Shown here: positions 32,485 to 41,129 of the stretch, piece by piece
How positions within the stretch are numbered: position 1 is the stretch's first letter
Layout of the letters: every line of letters begins with the position of its first letter
Origin: Streptomyces sp. CB02400
GTDB lineage: Bacteria > Actinomycetota > Actinomycetes > Streptomycetales > Streptomycetaceae
Assembly (NCBI RefSeq): GCF_001905725.1
Contig: NZ_LIWB01000007.1
Location: forward strand, 310,001 to 374,000
Direction of reading: 5' to 3'
Length of the DNA stretch: 64,000 nt
Notes under the pieces: generated by a model
What the model saw: only the letters and a program-made list of their open reading frames with translations
The model's database searches: none
Told to the model about the DNA's origin: nothing
Position numbers and translations under genes: made by a program

Positions 32485-32505
32485 CTCATAAGAGAGGCTT
32501 ATGAG
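32485..32505. promoter_or_regulatory. Perfect inverted repeat CTCATAAG-N5-CTTATGAG
   Basis: An AT-rich 8+5+8 inverted repeat lies 24 bases after the PP2C-sensor stop and 91 bases before the reductase start. Its composition contrasts sharply with the surroundings and fits a repressor operator rather than a terminator. A further CATAAG lies at 32464-32469. Confidence 0.5.
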
Positions 32506-32526
32506 CCCATAGACCGGACCCGCGTA

Positions 32527-32545
32527 CCAGGTAAGGCATGCCTCA
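32527..32545. promoter_or_regulatory. Iron-box-like (DtxR/DmdR) site upstream of reductase gene
   Basis: CCAGGTAAGGCATGCCTCA matches about 12 of 19 positions of the actinobacterial iron box TTAGGTTAGGCTCACCTAA and contains the palindrome AGGCATGCCT. It lies about 50 bases before the start codon. Iron control of a ferredoxin reductase would make sense, but the match is only moderate. Confidence 0.4.
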
Positions 32546-32595
32546 GTCTAGGCTTCCAACCGAGTCGCCTGTCATCGCTCGAAGGGAACCTGACC

Positions 32596-33960
32596 ATGCC
32601 CCGCCCCCTGCGGGTAGCCATCGTCGGATCCGGCCCCGCCGGGATCTACGCCGCCGACGCCCTGCTCAAGTCCGACGTGGCCGCCGAACCGGGCGTGTCC
32701 ATCGACATCTTCGAGCGGATGCCTGCGCCGTTCGGACTGATCCGGTACGGCGTCGCCCCCGACCACCCGCGGATCAAGGGCATCATCACGGCCCTGCACC
32801 AGGTGCTCGACAAGCCGCAGATCCGTCTGTTCGGCAACGTCGACTACGGCACCGACCTCCACCTCGACGATCTGCGCGCGTTCTACGACGGTGTGATCTT
32901 CGCCACCGGCGCCACGGCCGACCGCGCGCTGGACGTGCCGGGCATCGACCTCGACGGCTCCTACGGCGCCGCGGACTTCGTCTCCTGGTACGACGGCCAC
33001 CCGGACGTGCCGCGCACCTGGCCCCTGGAGGCCGAGAAGGTCGCCGTGCTCGGCGTCGGCAACGTCGCCCTCGACGTGGCCCGCGTCCTGGCCAAGACGG
33101 CCGACGAGCTGCTGCCGACCGAGATCCCGGCGAACGTGTACGAGGGTCTGAAGGCCAACAAGGCGCTGGAGGTCCACGTCTTCGGCCGCCGTGGCCCGGC
33201 GCAGGCGAAGTTCAGCCCGATGGAGCTGCGGGAGCTGGACCACTCCCCCAACATCGAGGTGATCGTCGACCCCGAGGACATCGACTACGACGAGGGCTCG
33301 ATCGCGACCCGGCGCGGCAACAAGCAGGCCGACATGGTCGCCAAGACCCTGGAGAACTGGGCGATCCGCGATGCCGGCGACCGTCCGCACAAGCTGTTCC
33401 TGCACTTCTTCGAGTCGCCCACCGAGATCCTCGGCGAGGACGGCAAGGTCGTCGGCCTGCGCACCGAGCGCACCGAACTCGACGGGACCGGCAACGTCAA
33501 GGGGACCGGCGAGTTCAAGGACTGGGACGTCAGCGCGGTCTACCGGGCCGTGGGCTACCTCTCCGACAAGCTCCCCAAGCTGCCGTGGGACATCGGCTCC
33601 GGCACGGTCCCGGACGAGGGCGGGCGTGTCATCCAGGAGACCGGCGAGCACCTGGAGTCCACGTACGTCACCGGCTGGATCCGGCGCGGTCCGGTGGGTC
33701 TGATCGGCCACACCAAGGGCGACGCCAACGAGACGGTGGGGAACCTGCTGGCGGACTACGCGGCCGGCCGGCTCCAGACTCCCGGCTCGCCCGACCCGGA
33801 GGCCGTGGACGCGTTCCTCGCCGAGCGCGGCATCCGCTTCACCACCTGGGACGGCTGGTACCGCCTGGACGCCGCGGAGAAGGCGCTGGGCGAGCCGCAG
33901 GGCCGTGAGCGCGTGAAGATCGTGGAGCGCGAGGACATGCTCCGCGAGAGCGGCGCCTGA
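32596..33960 (+). CDS. fprA: Ferredoxin/flavodoxin-NADP+ reductase, FprA type
   Basis: ATG 32596 follows GAAGGGA. The 454-residue flavoenzyme is of the adrenodoxin-reductase class. FAD site: VAIVGSGPAGIYAADALL (residues 7-24). Then APFGLIRYGVAPDHPRIKGI. NADPH site: VAVLGVGNVALDVARVLA, with FGRRGPAQAKFSPMELREL. The C-terminal GWIRRGPVGLIGHTKGDANE is the conserved FAD-contacting part. It moves electrons between NADPH and ferredoxins, for example to cytochromes P450. The iron-box-like site and AT-rich inverted repeat upstream suggest regulation. Confidence 0.94.
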   Translation: MPRPLRVAIVGSGPAGIYAADALLKSDVAAEPGVSIDIFERMPAPFGLIRYGVAPDHPRIKGIITALHQVLDKPQIRLFGNVDYGTDLHLDDLRAFYDGVIFATGATADRALDVPGIDLDGSYGAADFVSWYDGHPDVPRTWPLEAEKVAVLGVGNVALDVARVLAKTADELLPTEIPANVYEGLKANKALEVHVFGRRGPAQAKFSPMELRELDHSPNIEVIVDPEDIDYDEGSIATRRGNKQADMVAKTLENWAIRDAGDRPHKLFLHFFESPTEILGEDGKVVGLRTERTELDGTGNVKGTGEFKDWDVSAVYRAVGYLSDKLPKLPWDIGSGTVPDEGGRVIQETGEHLESTYVTGWIRRGPVGLIGHTKGDANETVGNLLADYAAGRLQTPGSPDPEAVDAFLAERGIRFTTWDGWYRLDAAEKALGEPQGRERVKIVEREDMLRESGA

Positions 33961-33985
33961 CCCCCTGCCCGCGAGGGCTCATTAC

Positions 33986-34028
33986 CGCGCGCCCGTCCGG
34001 TCCGTTCCCCGGACCGGACGGGCGCGCG
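33986..34028. terminator. Bidirectional hairpin between reductase and GH65 genes
   Basis: CGCGCGCCCGTCCGGTCC pairs perfectly with GGACCGGACGGGCGCGCG around a seven-base loop between two convergent genes. Confidence 0.85.
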
Positions 34029-34032
34029 CGTG

Positions 34033-36402
34033 TCAGTCCGGGAGGGCCAGGCGGTCCGTCTCGCCGGGCTGGAGATGGACCGTGCGGTCCGGGAGGTGGA
34101 CCTCGATCGGGGAGCGGCCGGAGGCGGGCACGGCGATCTCCAGCAGGCCGTGTTCCAGCCGCAGCCGGACACCCCAGTGGCCGTGGTAGCGCAGGGTGAA
34201 ACCGTAGGAGGAGAGTTCGGGCAGGGGCACCGGGTCGAGCCACAGGGCTCCGCCGCGGGTCTCCAGACCGGTCAGTCCGCGCTGGACGAGGTCGAGGGTG
34301 CCGGCCATGGCGCCGAGGTGGATGCCCTCCCCGGTGGTGCCGCCCTGGATGTCGGCGATGTCCGCCTGGAGGGCCTCCTGGCAGAACTTCCAGGCGTCCG
34401 CGCGCCGGGCGCGGGCCAGCACCCAGCCGTGGACCAGGCCGCTGAGGGTGGAGCCGTGGCTGGTGCGGTGCAGGTAGTGGTCGACCGTGCGCCGCCAGGT
34501 CCGTTCGTCCAGGATCGTCCCCAGTCTGCGGAAGAGCCCCTGGAGTTCGGCGGGCGAGAAGAGGTAGCCCAGCATCAGGACGTCCGCCTGCTTGGAGGCC
34601 TGGTACCGGTTGACGGTGTCGCCCTCGGCCTCCAGCAGCCGGTCCAGACGCCGGATGTCGCCGTAGCGGCGCCGGTAGCCGCGCCAGTCGAGTTCGGCGA
34701 GTTCGCCGTAGCCCTCGAACTGGCTGATGACGCCGTGGTGGACGGGGACGTGGAGAGTGCGGGAGATCTCCTCCCACTGCTCCAGTTCCCTCGCGTCCAG
34801 TCCGGTCCGCTCGGCGAGTTCACGGCGGCGCGGCTCGGGCAGGCCGCGCAGCACGTCCAGGGTGCGGGCGAGCACCCAGGCGGCCGTGACATTGGTGTAC
34901 GCGTTGTCGTCGAGGCCCGGTTCGGCGGCGTCCGGGTAGGCGTCGTGGTACTCGTCCGGGCCGACCACGCCCTTGATGCGGTAGCGGCCCAGACGGTCGT
35001 CGAAGGTGGCGGAGTCCGCCCAGAAGCGGGAGATGTTCAGCAGCATCTCGGCGCCCTTGGTGTGCAGGAACTCCTGGTCGCCGCTGGCCTCGCAGTACTG
35101 CCAGACGTTGTACGCGATCGCCGATCCGACGTGGTGCTGGAGGTGGGAGTGGTCGGGCAGCCAACGGCCGGAGCGGGGGTTGAGGTGCAGCTGCTGGGTC
35201 TCCTCCCGGCCGTCGCTGCCGCTCTGCCAGGGGTACATCGCGCCGTGGCGCCCGGCGTCCCGGGCGGCGGTGCGGGCGCGCTCCAGCCGCCGGTGGCGGT
35301 GGTGCAGCAGCGCGCGGGAGATCTCGGGGAAGTGCAGGTTGAGGTACGGCAGGACGAACAGCTCGTCCCAGAAGACGTGCCCCCGGTACGCCTCGCCGTG
35401 CAGTCCTCGGGCGGGGACCCCCACGTCCAGGTCCGCGGTGTGCGGGGAGAGGGTCTGCAGGACGTGGAAGAGGTGCAGCCGCAGGATGCGGCCGGCCTCG
35501 CCGGGTACGTCCAGTTCGGCCCGGCGCCACAGCTGGTCCCAGGCCGTCAGGTGCGGCGGGAGCAGCTCGTCGAAGCCGCCCGCCCGGACCACCCGGTCGA
35601 CGGCGGCGTGCAGCGGGTCGCTGATCGCGGGGTCGCGGGAGGTGTGCAGGGCGACGATCTTGTCGACGGTGACGGTCTCTCCGGCGGCCAGGTCCAGCCG
35701 GATGCTCTGCAGGGCGCGCGGGCGGTCGTGCCGGTTCGTGACGGGCGCGGGTGCGGTCAGCCGGGCGGCGAGCGCGATCCGGACGTCCGAGGTGCGGGTG
35801 CGGCAGCGCAGCCACACCGTGTCCGCGGCGGTCGTGCCGGTGAGCACATGGGTCAGATGGCGGCCGTCCAGGTCCCGGTAGCGCGGCACCCCGGCGTTGG
35901 TGACGTCGCCGTCGAGCGCCGCCTCGGTCTCCAGGGGGCCGGAGAAGCCCTCGGCGGTGAACTCGGTGCGCAGACCGGCCAGATGGGGGTCGGCCATGTG
36001 CACGAAGCGGTGCTGGCGCACCATGAGCGTCCGTCCGGCGCCGAGGCCGTACCGCGTCCTGCGCTCCAGGAGTCCGGAGGACAGGTGCAGGGTCTCGCCG
36101 TGGTCGAGCACGTGTGCGGTGTCGGGGGTGAGCCAGGGCTCGCCGGGGAGCCGGAAGCGCAGCGGCAGCCAGTTGGGCAGGTTGACCATGTCCTCGTTCT
36201 CGACGTGCCGTCCGGCGACCTCGGAGACGAGCCGGTTGTAGACGCCGGCCGCGTACGTGCCCGGGTAGTGCACCTCGTCCGCGGAACACTCCGGCAGCGC
36301 GCCCCGGGTGGCGAAGTATCCGTTGCCCAGGGTGCACAGCGACTCCCGCAGACGCGCGTCGGCGGGGTCGTACCCCTCGTGCTCCCAGGTCCAGCCCGTC
36401 AC
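34033..36402 (-). CDS. GH65 family disaccharide phosphorylase (maltose/trehalose/kojibiose type)
   Basis: GTG 36402 follows GGAGGAG. At 789 residues it has the GH65 layout: N-terminal beta-sandwich (about 1-270), linker helices, an (alpha/alpha)6 barrel (about 325-690) and a C-terminal beta-sheet cap. Catalytic acid is Glu484 in KGVVGPDEYH. FWDELFVLPYLNLHFPE lines the -1 subsite, and RTSHGSTLSG matches the phosphate-binding loop, favouring a phosphorylase over a hydrolase. Substrate cannot be fixed from sequence. Unlike the second GH65 gene (59285-61639), it has no adjacent beta-phosphoglucomutase. Confidence 0.9.
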   Translation of the reverse strand: MTGWTWEHEGYDPADARLRESLCTLGNGYFATRGALPECSADEVHYPGTYAAGVYNRLVSEVAGRHVENEDMVNLPNWLPLRFRLPGEPWLTPDTAHVLDHGETLHLSSGLLERRTRYGLGAGRTLMVRQHRFVHMADPHLAGLRTEFTAEGFSGPLETEAALDGDVTNAGVPRYRDLDGRHLTHVLTGTTAADTVWLRCRTRTSDVRIALAARLTAPAPVTNRHDRPRALQSIRLDLAAGETVTVDKIVALHTSRDPAISDPLHAAVDRVVRAGGFDELLPPHLTAWDQLWRRAELDVPGEAGRILRLHLFHVLQTLSPHTADLDVGVPARGLHGEAYRGHVFWDELFVLPYLNLHFPEISRALLHHRHRRLERARTAARDAGRHGAMYPWQSGSDGREETQQLHLNPRSGRWLPDHSHLQHHVGSAIAYNVWQYCEASGDQEFLHTKGAEMLLNISRFWADSATFDDRLGRYRIKGVVGPDEYHDAYPDAAEPGLDDNAYTNVTAAWVLARTLDVLRGLPEPRRRELAERTGLDARELEQWEEISRTLHVPVHHGVISQFEGYGELAELDWRGYRRRYGDIRRLDRLLEAEGDTVNRYQASKQADVLMLGYLFSPAELQGLFRRLGTILDERTWRRTVDHYLHRTSHGSTLSGLVHGWVLARARRADAWKFCQEALQADIADIQGGTTGEGIHLGAMAGTLDLVQRGLTGLETRGGALWLDPVPLPELSSYGFTLRYHGHWGVRLRLEHGLLEIAVPASGRSPIEVHLPDRTVHLQPGETDRLALPD

Positions 36403-36427
36403 TGCGACACTCCTCCCGCCGACGGCT

Positions 36428-36454
36428 GCCGCCGCGGCGCGGCGCCGCGGCGGC
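36428..36454. terminator. GC-only hairpin between kinase and GH65 genes
   Basis: GCCGCCGCGGCGC pairs with GCGCCGCGGCGGC around one base. It follows the kinase gene (ends 36734) and precedes the GH65 start by 26 bases on the same strand. The rest of 36403-36733 shows nothing I recognise. Confidence 0.5.
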
Positions 36455-36733
36455 CCGTCCCGGAGTCGTCACCGACGGTGAGACCCGCACCGGTCATGGA
36501 CGGACGGCCACCACGGCCGACGACCGACCACCGGAGTACCCGCGGCGGCCACCCGGCACACCCGGACAGCCATCAGCGCCTGCCTCCCGACTCCTGCCGG
36601 GGTCACGAAGCCCGGCACACATCTACCGCGCCGACTCCCCCGCCTCACAGCCGCACGCACAAACCCTCACTCAAACCGACCGGAAGACACCGCCCCCGGA
36701 GCCGGCCTGATCCGGAGGACAGACCCGAACCGT

Positions 36734-38491
36734 CTACCGCTCCCCCACCGGCACGCGCCACAGCAGTGTGGTGCCCCCGTCTGCGGAGTCGGTGATGTCG
36801 AACGTGCCACCCAGTTGTTCCGCTCGTTCGGCCATGTTGCGCAGGCCGCTGCGGCGGCCCCCGTCCGGGATGCCCACGCCGTTGTCCGCGACCGTCAGCC
36901 GTACCTCGCGTCCGTCGGTCTCGAGCACCACCTCGGCACGGTCGGCGCGGGCGTGCCGGGCGATGTTGGTCAGCGCCTCGAAGAGCACGGCCACCAGATG
37001 GTCGGCGGCCTCCTTGGAGACGTGGGTGTCGATCAGGCCCTCCATCCGCACGCTCGGGGGGAAGCCGAGCACGGGTGCGGTCTCGCCGACCACCCGTACG
37101 ACGCGGGCGCGCAGGCCGGTTCCGCCGCCCTCGTCGGCGGGCGAGCGCAGGCCGAAGATGGTCGACCTGATGATCTTGATGGTCTCGTCGAGGTCGTCCA
37201 CGGCCCGCAGCACCCGCTCCGAGGCCTCCTTGTGCTCGATGAACCGGCCGGCGCTCTGCAGCGTCATACCGGTGGCGAACAACCGCTGGATGGCCAGGTC
37301 GTGCAGATCGCGGGCGATGCGGTCGCGGTCCTCGAACACGGCGATCTGCTCGGCGTCCCGGCGGCGCTCCGCCAGCTCCATCGCCACGGCCGCCTGGGCG
37401 GCGAACCCCTGCAGCGGTTCGATCTCCTTGTCCGTGAACGCGTTGCGGTCCACGGCCCGCGCCAGCAGGACGATGCCACGCACGCTCTCGCCCGACCCGA
37501 TGGGCACGGCGACCGCCGGACCGAGGTCGGCGAGCTGCTGGGGACCGGAGTAGACCCGTTCGTCGCGTGCGATGTCCGCGGTGGTGACGGGAGCGGCACT
37601 GGTGAAGGCGCGGCCGAGCAGGCTGTCGTCGACGGGCACGACGAGCCCCCGGTGGGTGTCGGCGCCCTGTCCGATGGCCAGTTCCACGGTCAGCGAGTCG
37701 GTGTCCGCCATGGGCACCGCGACCGCGGCGAGGGCGGCCCCGGTGATCTCCCGGGCGCGTTCCGCGATGAGCGCGAGCGCCGAGCCGCGTTCGCTGCCGG
37801 ACATCAGTCCGTGGGTGATCTCGGCGTTGGCCTGGAGCCAGCGTTCGCGCTGCCGGGACTCCTCGTAGAGGCGGGCGTTGTCGATGGCGACGCCGGCGGC
37901 GACGGCGAGGGTGGACAGGACCGACTCGTCCTCCTCGTCGAAGTGCGCCCCGCCCCGCTTCTCGGTCAGGTACAGGTTGCCGAACACCTGGTCGCGGACC
38001 CGGATGGGGACGCCGAGGAAGGTGTTCATCGGCGGGTGGTGGGCCGGGAATCCGTACGAGGCGGGGTGGTCGGAGAGCTTCGGCACCCGCAGCGGTTCCG
38101 GATGGCGGATCAGCTCGCCGAGGATGCCGTGGCCCTCGGGGTAGTGGCCGATGCGGGCGATCTCCTCCTCGCTGACCCCGACGGTGTGGAAGGCGGACAG
38201 CCGCCTGCCGTCCGGGCCGATCACGCCCAGCGCGGCGTACTGGGCGTCCACCAGCGCCGCCGCGGCCTCCACGATGCTGTGCAGCACCTGCTCCAGGTCG
38301 AGTTCCCGGCCGACCGAGAGGACGGCCTCCAGCAGACTGTGCACCCGGTCGCGGGTGCCGCGGGCCGCGTCGATCCGCGCCTGGAGCTCCTCCAGCAGCT
38401 CGTCCAGCCTCAGCTGCGGTAGCCGTACGCGGGCGTCCTCGTCCCGCTCGGAGTCTGCCACCCGTGTGCCTCCCGTCCCCTCGTCCGGCAT
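36734..38491 (-). CDS. DevS/DosT-like GAF sensor histidine kinase
   Basis: The 585-residue cytoplasmic kinase has two GAF domains (about 57-210 and 235-385), HisKA_3 with phospho-acceptor His397 in RIARDLHDLAIQRLFATG, and HATPase (about 480-580: FEALTNIARHARADR, VADNGVGIPDGGRRSGL). The first GAF keeps the DevS-type text HPPMNTFLGVPIRVRDQVFG and NLYLTEKRGGAHFDEEDE. In DevS/DosT this domain binds haem and senses O2, NO or CO. No response regulator gene is adjacent. The gene is divergent from a flavohaemoglobin gene, and two DevR-like boxes lie between them. Confidence 0.9.
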   Translation of the reverse strand: MPDEGTGGTRVADSERDEDARVRLPQLRLDELLEELQARIDAARGTRDRVHSLLEAVLSVGRELDLEQVLHSIVEAAAALVDAQYAALGVIGPDGRRLSAFHTVGVSEEEIARIGHYPEGHGILGELIRHPEPLRVPKLSDHPASYGFPAHHPPMNTFLGVPIRVRDQVFGNLYLTEKRGGAHFDEEDESVLSTLAVAAGVAIDNARLYEESRQRERWLQANAEITHGLMSGSERGSALALIAERAREITGAALAAVAVPMADTDSLTVELAIGQGADTHRGLVVPVDDSLLGRAFTSAAPVTTADIARDERVYSGPQQLADLGPAVAVPIGSGESVRGIVLLARAVDRNAFTDKEIEPLQGFAAQAAVAMELAERRRDAEQIAVFEDRDRIARDLHDLAIQRLFATGMTLQSAGRFIEHKEASERVLRAVDDLDETIKIIRSTIFGLRSPADEGGGTGLRARVVRVVGETAPVLGFPPSVRMEGLIDTHVSKEAADHLVAVLFEALTNIARHARADRAEVVLETDGREVRLTVADNGVGIPDGGRRSGLRNMAERAEQLGGTFDITDSADGGTTLLWRVPVGER

Positions 38492-38674
38492 TGTCGCCCT
38501 GCGGTTTCCCGCCCGGCGTGCCGGTAACGGTCCAGTAAAGGCGACGGTACGGCATCGGCCGGACGGCCGGACCGGCGGGGACCACCGGCGGGCAGCCGGC
38601 CCGCTCGGCCGTCCGGCCCGCTCGGTCCGCCCGGCCGTTTGGGCCGGTCGGCCCTGTCCCGCGGTCGTCCTCCG

Positions 38675-38688
38675 GGGCCGGAGGTCCC
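38675..38688. promoter_or_regulatory. DevR/DosR-like box, imperfect
   Basis: GGGCC-GGAG-GTCCC differs by one base from the GGGAC-N4-GTCCC core. It lies 22 bp (about two helical turns) from the perfect copy at 38697-38710. Confidence 0.45.
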
Positions 38689-38696
38689 CTTCCGGC

Positions 38697-38710
38697 GGGA
38701 CGACGGTCCC
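38697..38710. promoter_or_regulatory. DevR/DosR-like box, perfect core
   Basis: GGGAC-GACG-GTCCC is a perfect palindromic core of the mycobacterial DosR consensus (TTSGGGACTWWAGTCCCSAA), though without its AT-rich flanks. It lies 123 bases before the flavohaemoglobin start in the 341-base divergent region with the DevS-like kinase. The rest of 38492-38832 holds a possible -10 TATACA near 38760 and no other feature. Confidence 0.5.
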
Positions 38711-38832
38711 GCGTTGCCCCCAGCGGCCCCGTTACCCCCGGAAACAGGCATGTCGGGTTGCTATACAGGTGCTGCCGCCGGTCCGGATCCGCGGTCCAAC
38801 CCGCTTCCCCCGTCCCGCCCTTGGGAGACTTC

Positions 38833-40035
38833 ATGCTGTCCGAAGAGTCCGCCGCAGTACTGCGGGCCACCCTGCCCGCCGTGGCCGGGGCCCTCGACGA
38901 GATCACCACGCGTTTCTACGGCTCGATGTTCCGCGACCGGCCCGAGCTGCTGGACGGCCTGTTCAACCGGGGCAACCAGGCCAGCGGCGCCCAGCGCCGG
39001 GCGCTCGCCGGGTCCATAGCCGGTTTCGCCCAGGCGCTGCTCGCCGACCCGGACACCCGCCCGGACGCCCTGCTGTCCCGGATCGCCCACAAGCACGTGG
39101 CGGTCGGCATCACCGACGACCAGTACACGATCGTGCACAAGTACCTGTTCGGCGCGATCGCCGAGGTGCTGGGCGACGCGGTGACGCCCGAGGTCGCCGC
39201 CGCCTGGGACGAGGTGTACTGGCTGATGGCCGGCGCCCTCATCGCGCAGGAGGCGCGCCTGTACCACGACGCCGGTGTCGAACCGGGCGACATCTGGCGC
39301 CCGTGGACGGTGGTGGAACGCCACGAGGAGACGGACGACGTGGTGTCGTTCCTGCTGCGCCCCGCCGACGGCGAGCCCGCCCCGCCGGCCCGGGCGGGCC
39401 AGTACGTCAGCGTGAAGCTGCTCATGCCCGACGGGGTGCACCAGCTCCGCCAGTACAGCCTGTCCTCGGACCCCGGGGACGATCTGCGCCGTATCACCGT
39501 CAAGCGGGTCGCCGGAGCGGACGGCGCACCGGACGGTGAGGTCTCCGACCTGCTGCACGAGCGGACCGGCACCGGGGACGAGCTCATGCTGTCCGTGCCC
39601 GCCGGCGACGTGGCGCTCGACGAGGCCGACACCCCGCTGGTCCTGGTCTCGGCCGGCATCGGCTGCACCCCGATGCTGGGCATGCTCGCCCGGCTGGCCG
39701 CCACCGGCTCCACCCGGCGGGTGCTCGTCCTGCACGCCGACGGCTCGCCCGTCGAGCACGCGCTGCGCGCCGAGACCCGCGAGATCGTGAACGCGCTGCT
39801 CGACGCGGAGGCGGTCTTCTGGTACGAGCGTCCCGGCCCGGAGGAGCTCGACGCCCGCGACGGCCTGATGGACCTCGCGGGGATCGACGTCCCGGTGGAC
39901 GCGACGGTGTACCTGTGCGGCCCGCTGCCGTTCATGCGTGCCGTGCGCGGCGGACTGCTCGACGCCGGGGTGCCCGCCCGCTCCATCCACTACGAGGTCT
40001 TCGGCCCCGACCTGTGGCTGCCTGAGGCGGCCTGA
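38833..40035 (+). CDS. hmp: Flavohaemoglobin, nitric oxide dioxygenase
   Basis: ATG 38833 lies close behind GGGAGA. The 400-residue protein has a globin domain (1-140), an FAD domain (about 150-260) and an NAD domain (about 265-400). Proximal haem ligand is His88 in IAHKHVAVGITDDQY. Distal-pocket Tyr29 (RFYGSMF) and Gln49 (GNQASG) match the E. coli enzyme. FAD site is RQYSLSSDPGDD; NAD site is LVSAGIGCTPMLGML. The C-terminal VYLCGPLPFMRAV and HYEVFGP are standard. It oxidises NO to nitrate with O2 and NADH. Shared regulation with the divergent DevS-like kinase is likely. Confidence 0.95.
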   Translation: MLSEESAAVLRATLPAVAGALDEITTRFYGSMFRDRPELLDGLFNRGNQASGAQRRALAGSIAGFAQALLADPDTRPDALLSRIAHKHVAVGITDDQYTIVHKYLFGAIAEVLGDAVTPEVAAAWDEVYWLMAGALIAQEARLYHDAGVEPGDIWRPWTVVERHEETDDVVSFLLRPADGEPAPPARAGQYVSVKLLMPDGVHQLRQYSLSSDPGDDLRRITVKRVAGADGAPDGEVSDLLHERTGTGDELMLSVPAGDVALDEADTPLVLVSAGIGCTPMLGMLARLAATGSTRRVLVLHADGSPVEHALRAETREIVNALLDAEAVFWYERPGPEELDARDGLMDLAGIDVPVDATVYLCGPLPFMRAVRGGLLDAGVPARSIHYEVFGPDLWLPEAA

Positions 40036-40042
40036 CCGGCTC

Positions 40043-40076
40043 GGGCCCTTCGTGCCACCGGCGGCACGAAGGGCCC
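40043..40076. terminator. Bidirectional hairpin after flavohaemoglobin gene
   Basis: GGGCCCTTCGTGCC pairs perfectly with GGCACGAAGGGCCC over a six-base loop, between the convergent hmp and roadblock genes. Confidence 0.85.
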
Positions 40077-40086
40077 CGGTGCCGGA

Positions 40087-40461
40087 TCAGACCTCGAGCT
40101 CGGCCTCGATACGGCGCAACTGGTGCCGCGCCATGGCCAGGTTGGCCCGGCCGCCGTCGAGCACCAGGTACAGGAAGAGGCCGTTCCCGCCGCGCCCCTT
40201 GAGCAGGCGGATGAGGTGGTACTGGCTGTTCAGGGTGATCAGGATGTCCTCGATCTCCTCGTTCAGCCCCAGGTGTTCCATGGTGCGCAGCTTGGACCGT
40301 ACGACGTCGGTGTTGCCGGCGGCGGCGACCTCCAGGTTGAAGTCCTTGCCGCCGCCCAGCGTGCCGAGGGCCATGCCGCTGGTGTAGTCGACGAGTGCGG
40401 CGGCCGTCGCGCCGTCGATGGAGCTGAGGCATTCCTTGAGCGAGGTCTCGGTGTTGGCCAT
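40087..40461 (-). CDS. Roadblock/LC7-domain protein (last of cluster)
   Basis: ATG 40461 follows AAAGGAC. The 124-residue single-domain protein reads ATAAALVDYTSGMALGTLGG, then VVRSKLRTMEHLGLNEEIED and LITLNSQYHLIRLLKGRGGN, a typical roadblock fold. Such small proteins modulate Ras-like GTPases (MglB, CvnB). It ends a four-gene cluster that contains no GTPase. The sequence YHLIRLL...GLFLYLVLD...ANLAMARHQLRRIE parallels the first gene of the cluster (YHLLRFV...VFLYLWLDRADGNLALARIRL), so they are paralogues. Confidence 0.85.
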   Translation of the reverse strand: MANTETSLKECLSSIDGATAAALVDYTSGMALGTLGGGKDFNLEVAAAGNTDVVRSKLRTMEHLGLNEEIEDILITLNSQYHLIRLLKGRGGNGLFLYLVLDGGRANLAMARHQLRRIEAELEV

Positions 40462-40572
40462 GGGACGTGTCCTTTCGGTCGTGACAGGTGATTCGGGCCG
40501 GCCGCCGGGTCGTACGGAGGCGTCCGGCCGGGGAGGGGAACCGGGAGGAAAGCCCGGAGGAAAACCGGGAGG

Positions 40573-41091
40573 TCAGCCGCCGGGCTGGGGCCGGGGCCGG
40601 TGTGCGGGCCGCTGCGGGGTCCGCACCGGGAGGGTGCCGATGGGCCGGGCCGGGCCCTGGGCCGGCGCGGGGGTCTCCCGGGTCGTGAGCCGGTCGGCGT
40701 GCCGCCCGGCGCCCGGGCCGCTGTGGGTGTCCACCAGCTCCGCGATCCGGGATCCGCTGCGCCGGCCCTCCAGGTGCAGCCGGCCCACGTTGACCCGGTC
40801 GTCGGCGAGGAGGGTGAGGACGGCGGTGGTGCCGGCCGCGTAGGTGGCGATGTAGCCCTGGCTGCCGCGCACCAGGAGTTCGCGGAACTCGCCGCGGGCG
40901 GCGGCGTCCGCCATCCGGTACGCGACGCCGAGCGCGGCGGCGGTGAGCGCGGCCAGCCCCTCCGGTTCGGTGTCGGGGATGTCGTGGGCGAGGACGAGTC
41001 CGTCGACGGTGGCCGCGAGGGAGCCCGCCAGCTTGGGTATACGGGTGCGGAGCCGACGCAGTTCGTCCAGCACGTCGGTCTCGACGGCCAT
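40573..41091 (-). CDS. Roadblock/LC7-domain protein with Pro/Arg tail
   Basis: ATG 41091 has AAAGGAG seven bases upstream. Residues 1 to about 125 form a roadblock domain: IPKLAGSLAATVDGLVLAHD, LTAAALGVAYRMADAAARGE, GYIATYAAGTTAVLTLLADD. It resembles CvnB-type proteins, with a conserved hydrophobic dimer edge. The last 45 residues are Pro/Arg/Thr-rich and probably disordered. Third gene of the cluster, 38 bases after the DUF4388-like gene. Confidence 0.85.
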   Translation of the reverse strand: MAVETDVLDELRRLRTRIPKLAGSLAATVDGLVLAHDIPDTEPEGLAALTAAALGVAYRMADAAARGEFRELLVRGSQGYIATYAAGTTAVLTLLADDRVNVGRLHLEGRRSGSRIAELVDTHSGPGAGRHADRLTTRETPAPAQGPARPIGTLPVRTPQRPAHRPRPQPGG

Positions 41092-41129
41092 GAGCAGTCT
41101 CCTTTCGGCACGCTGTCGGCGCGCGCGGA

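Noticed and set aside
29716..32595. Very long reading frame fused in frame to fprA
   Set aside because: It overlaps the confident PP2C-sensor gene in a different frame and gives Arg/Gly-rich text. FprA starts at 32596 behind its own ribosome binding site.
34030..36795. Long plus-strand open frame opposite the first GH65 gene
   Set aside because: It is an antisense shadow caused by high GC; no domain is visible and the minus strand encodes an intact GH65 enzyme.
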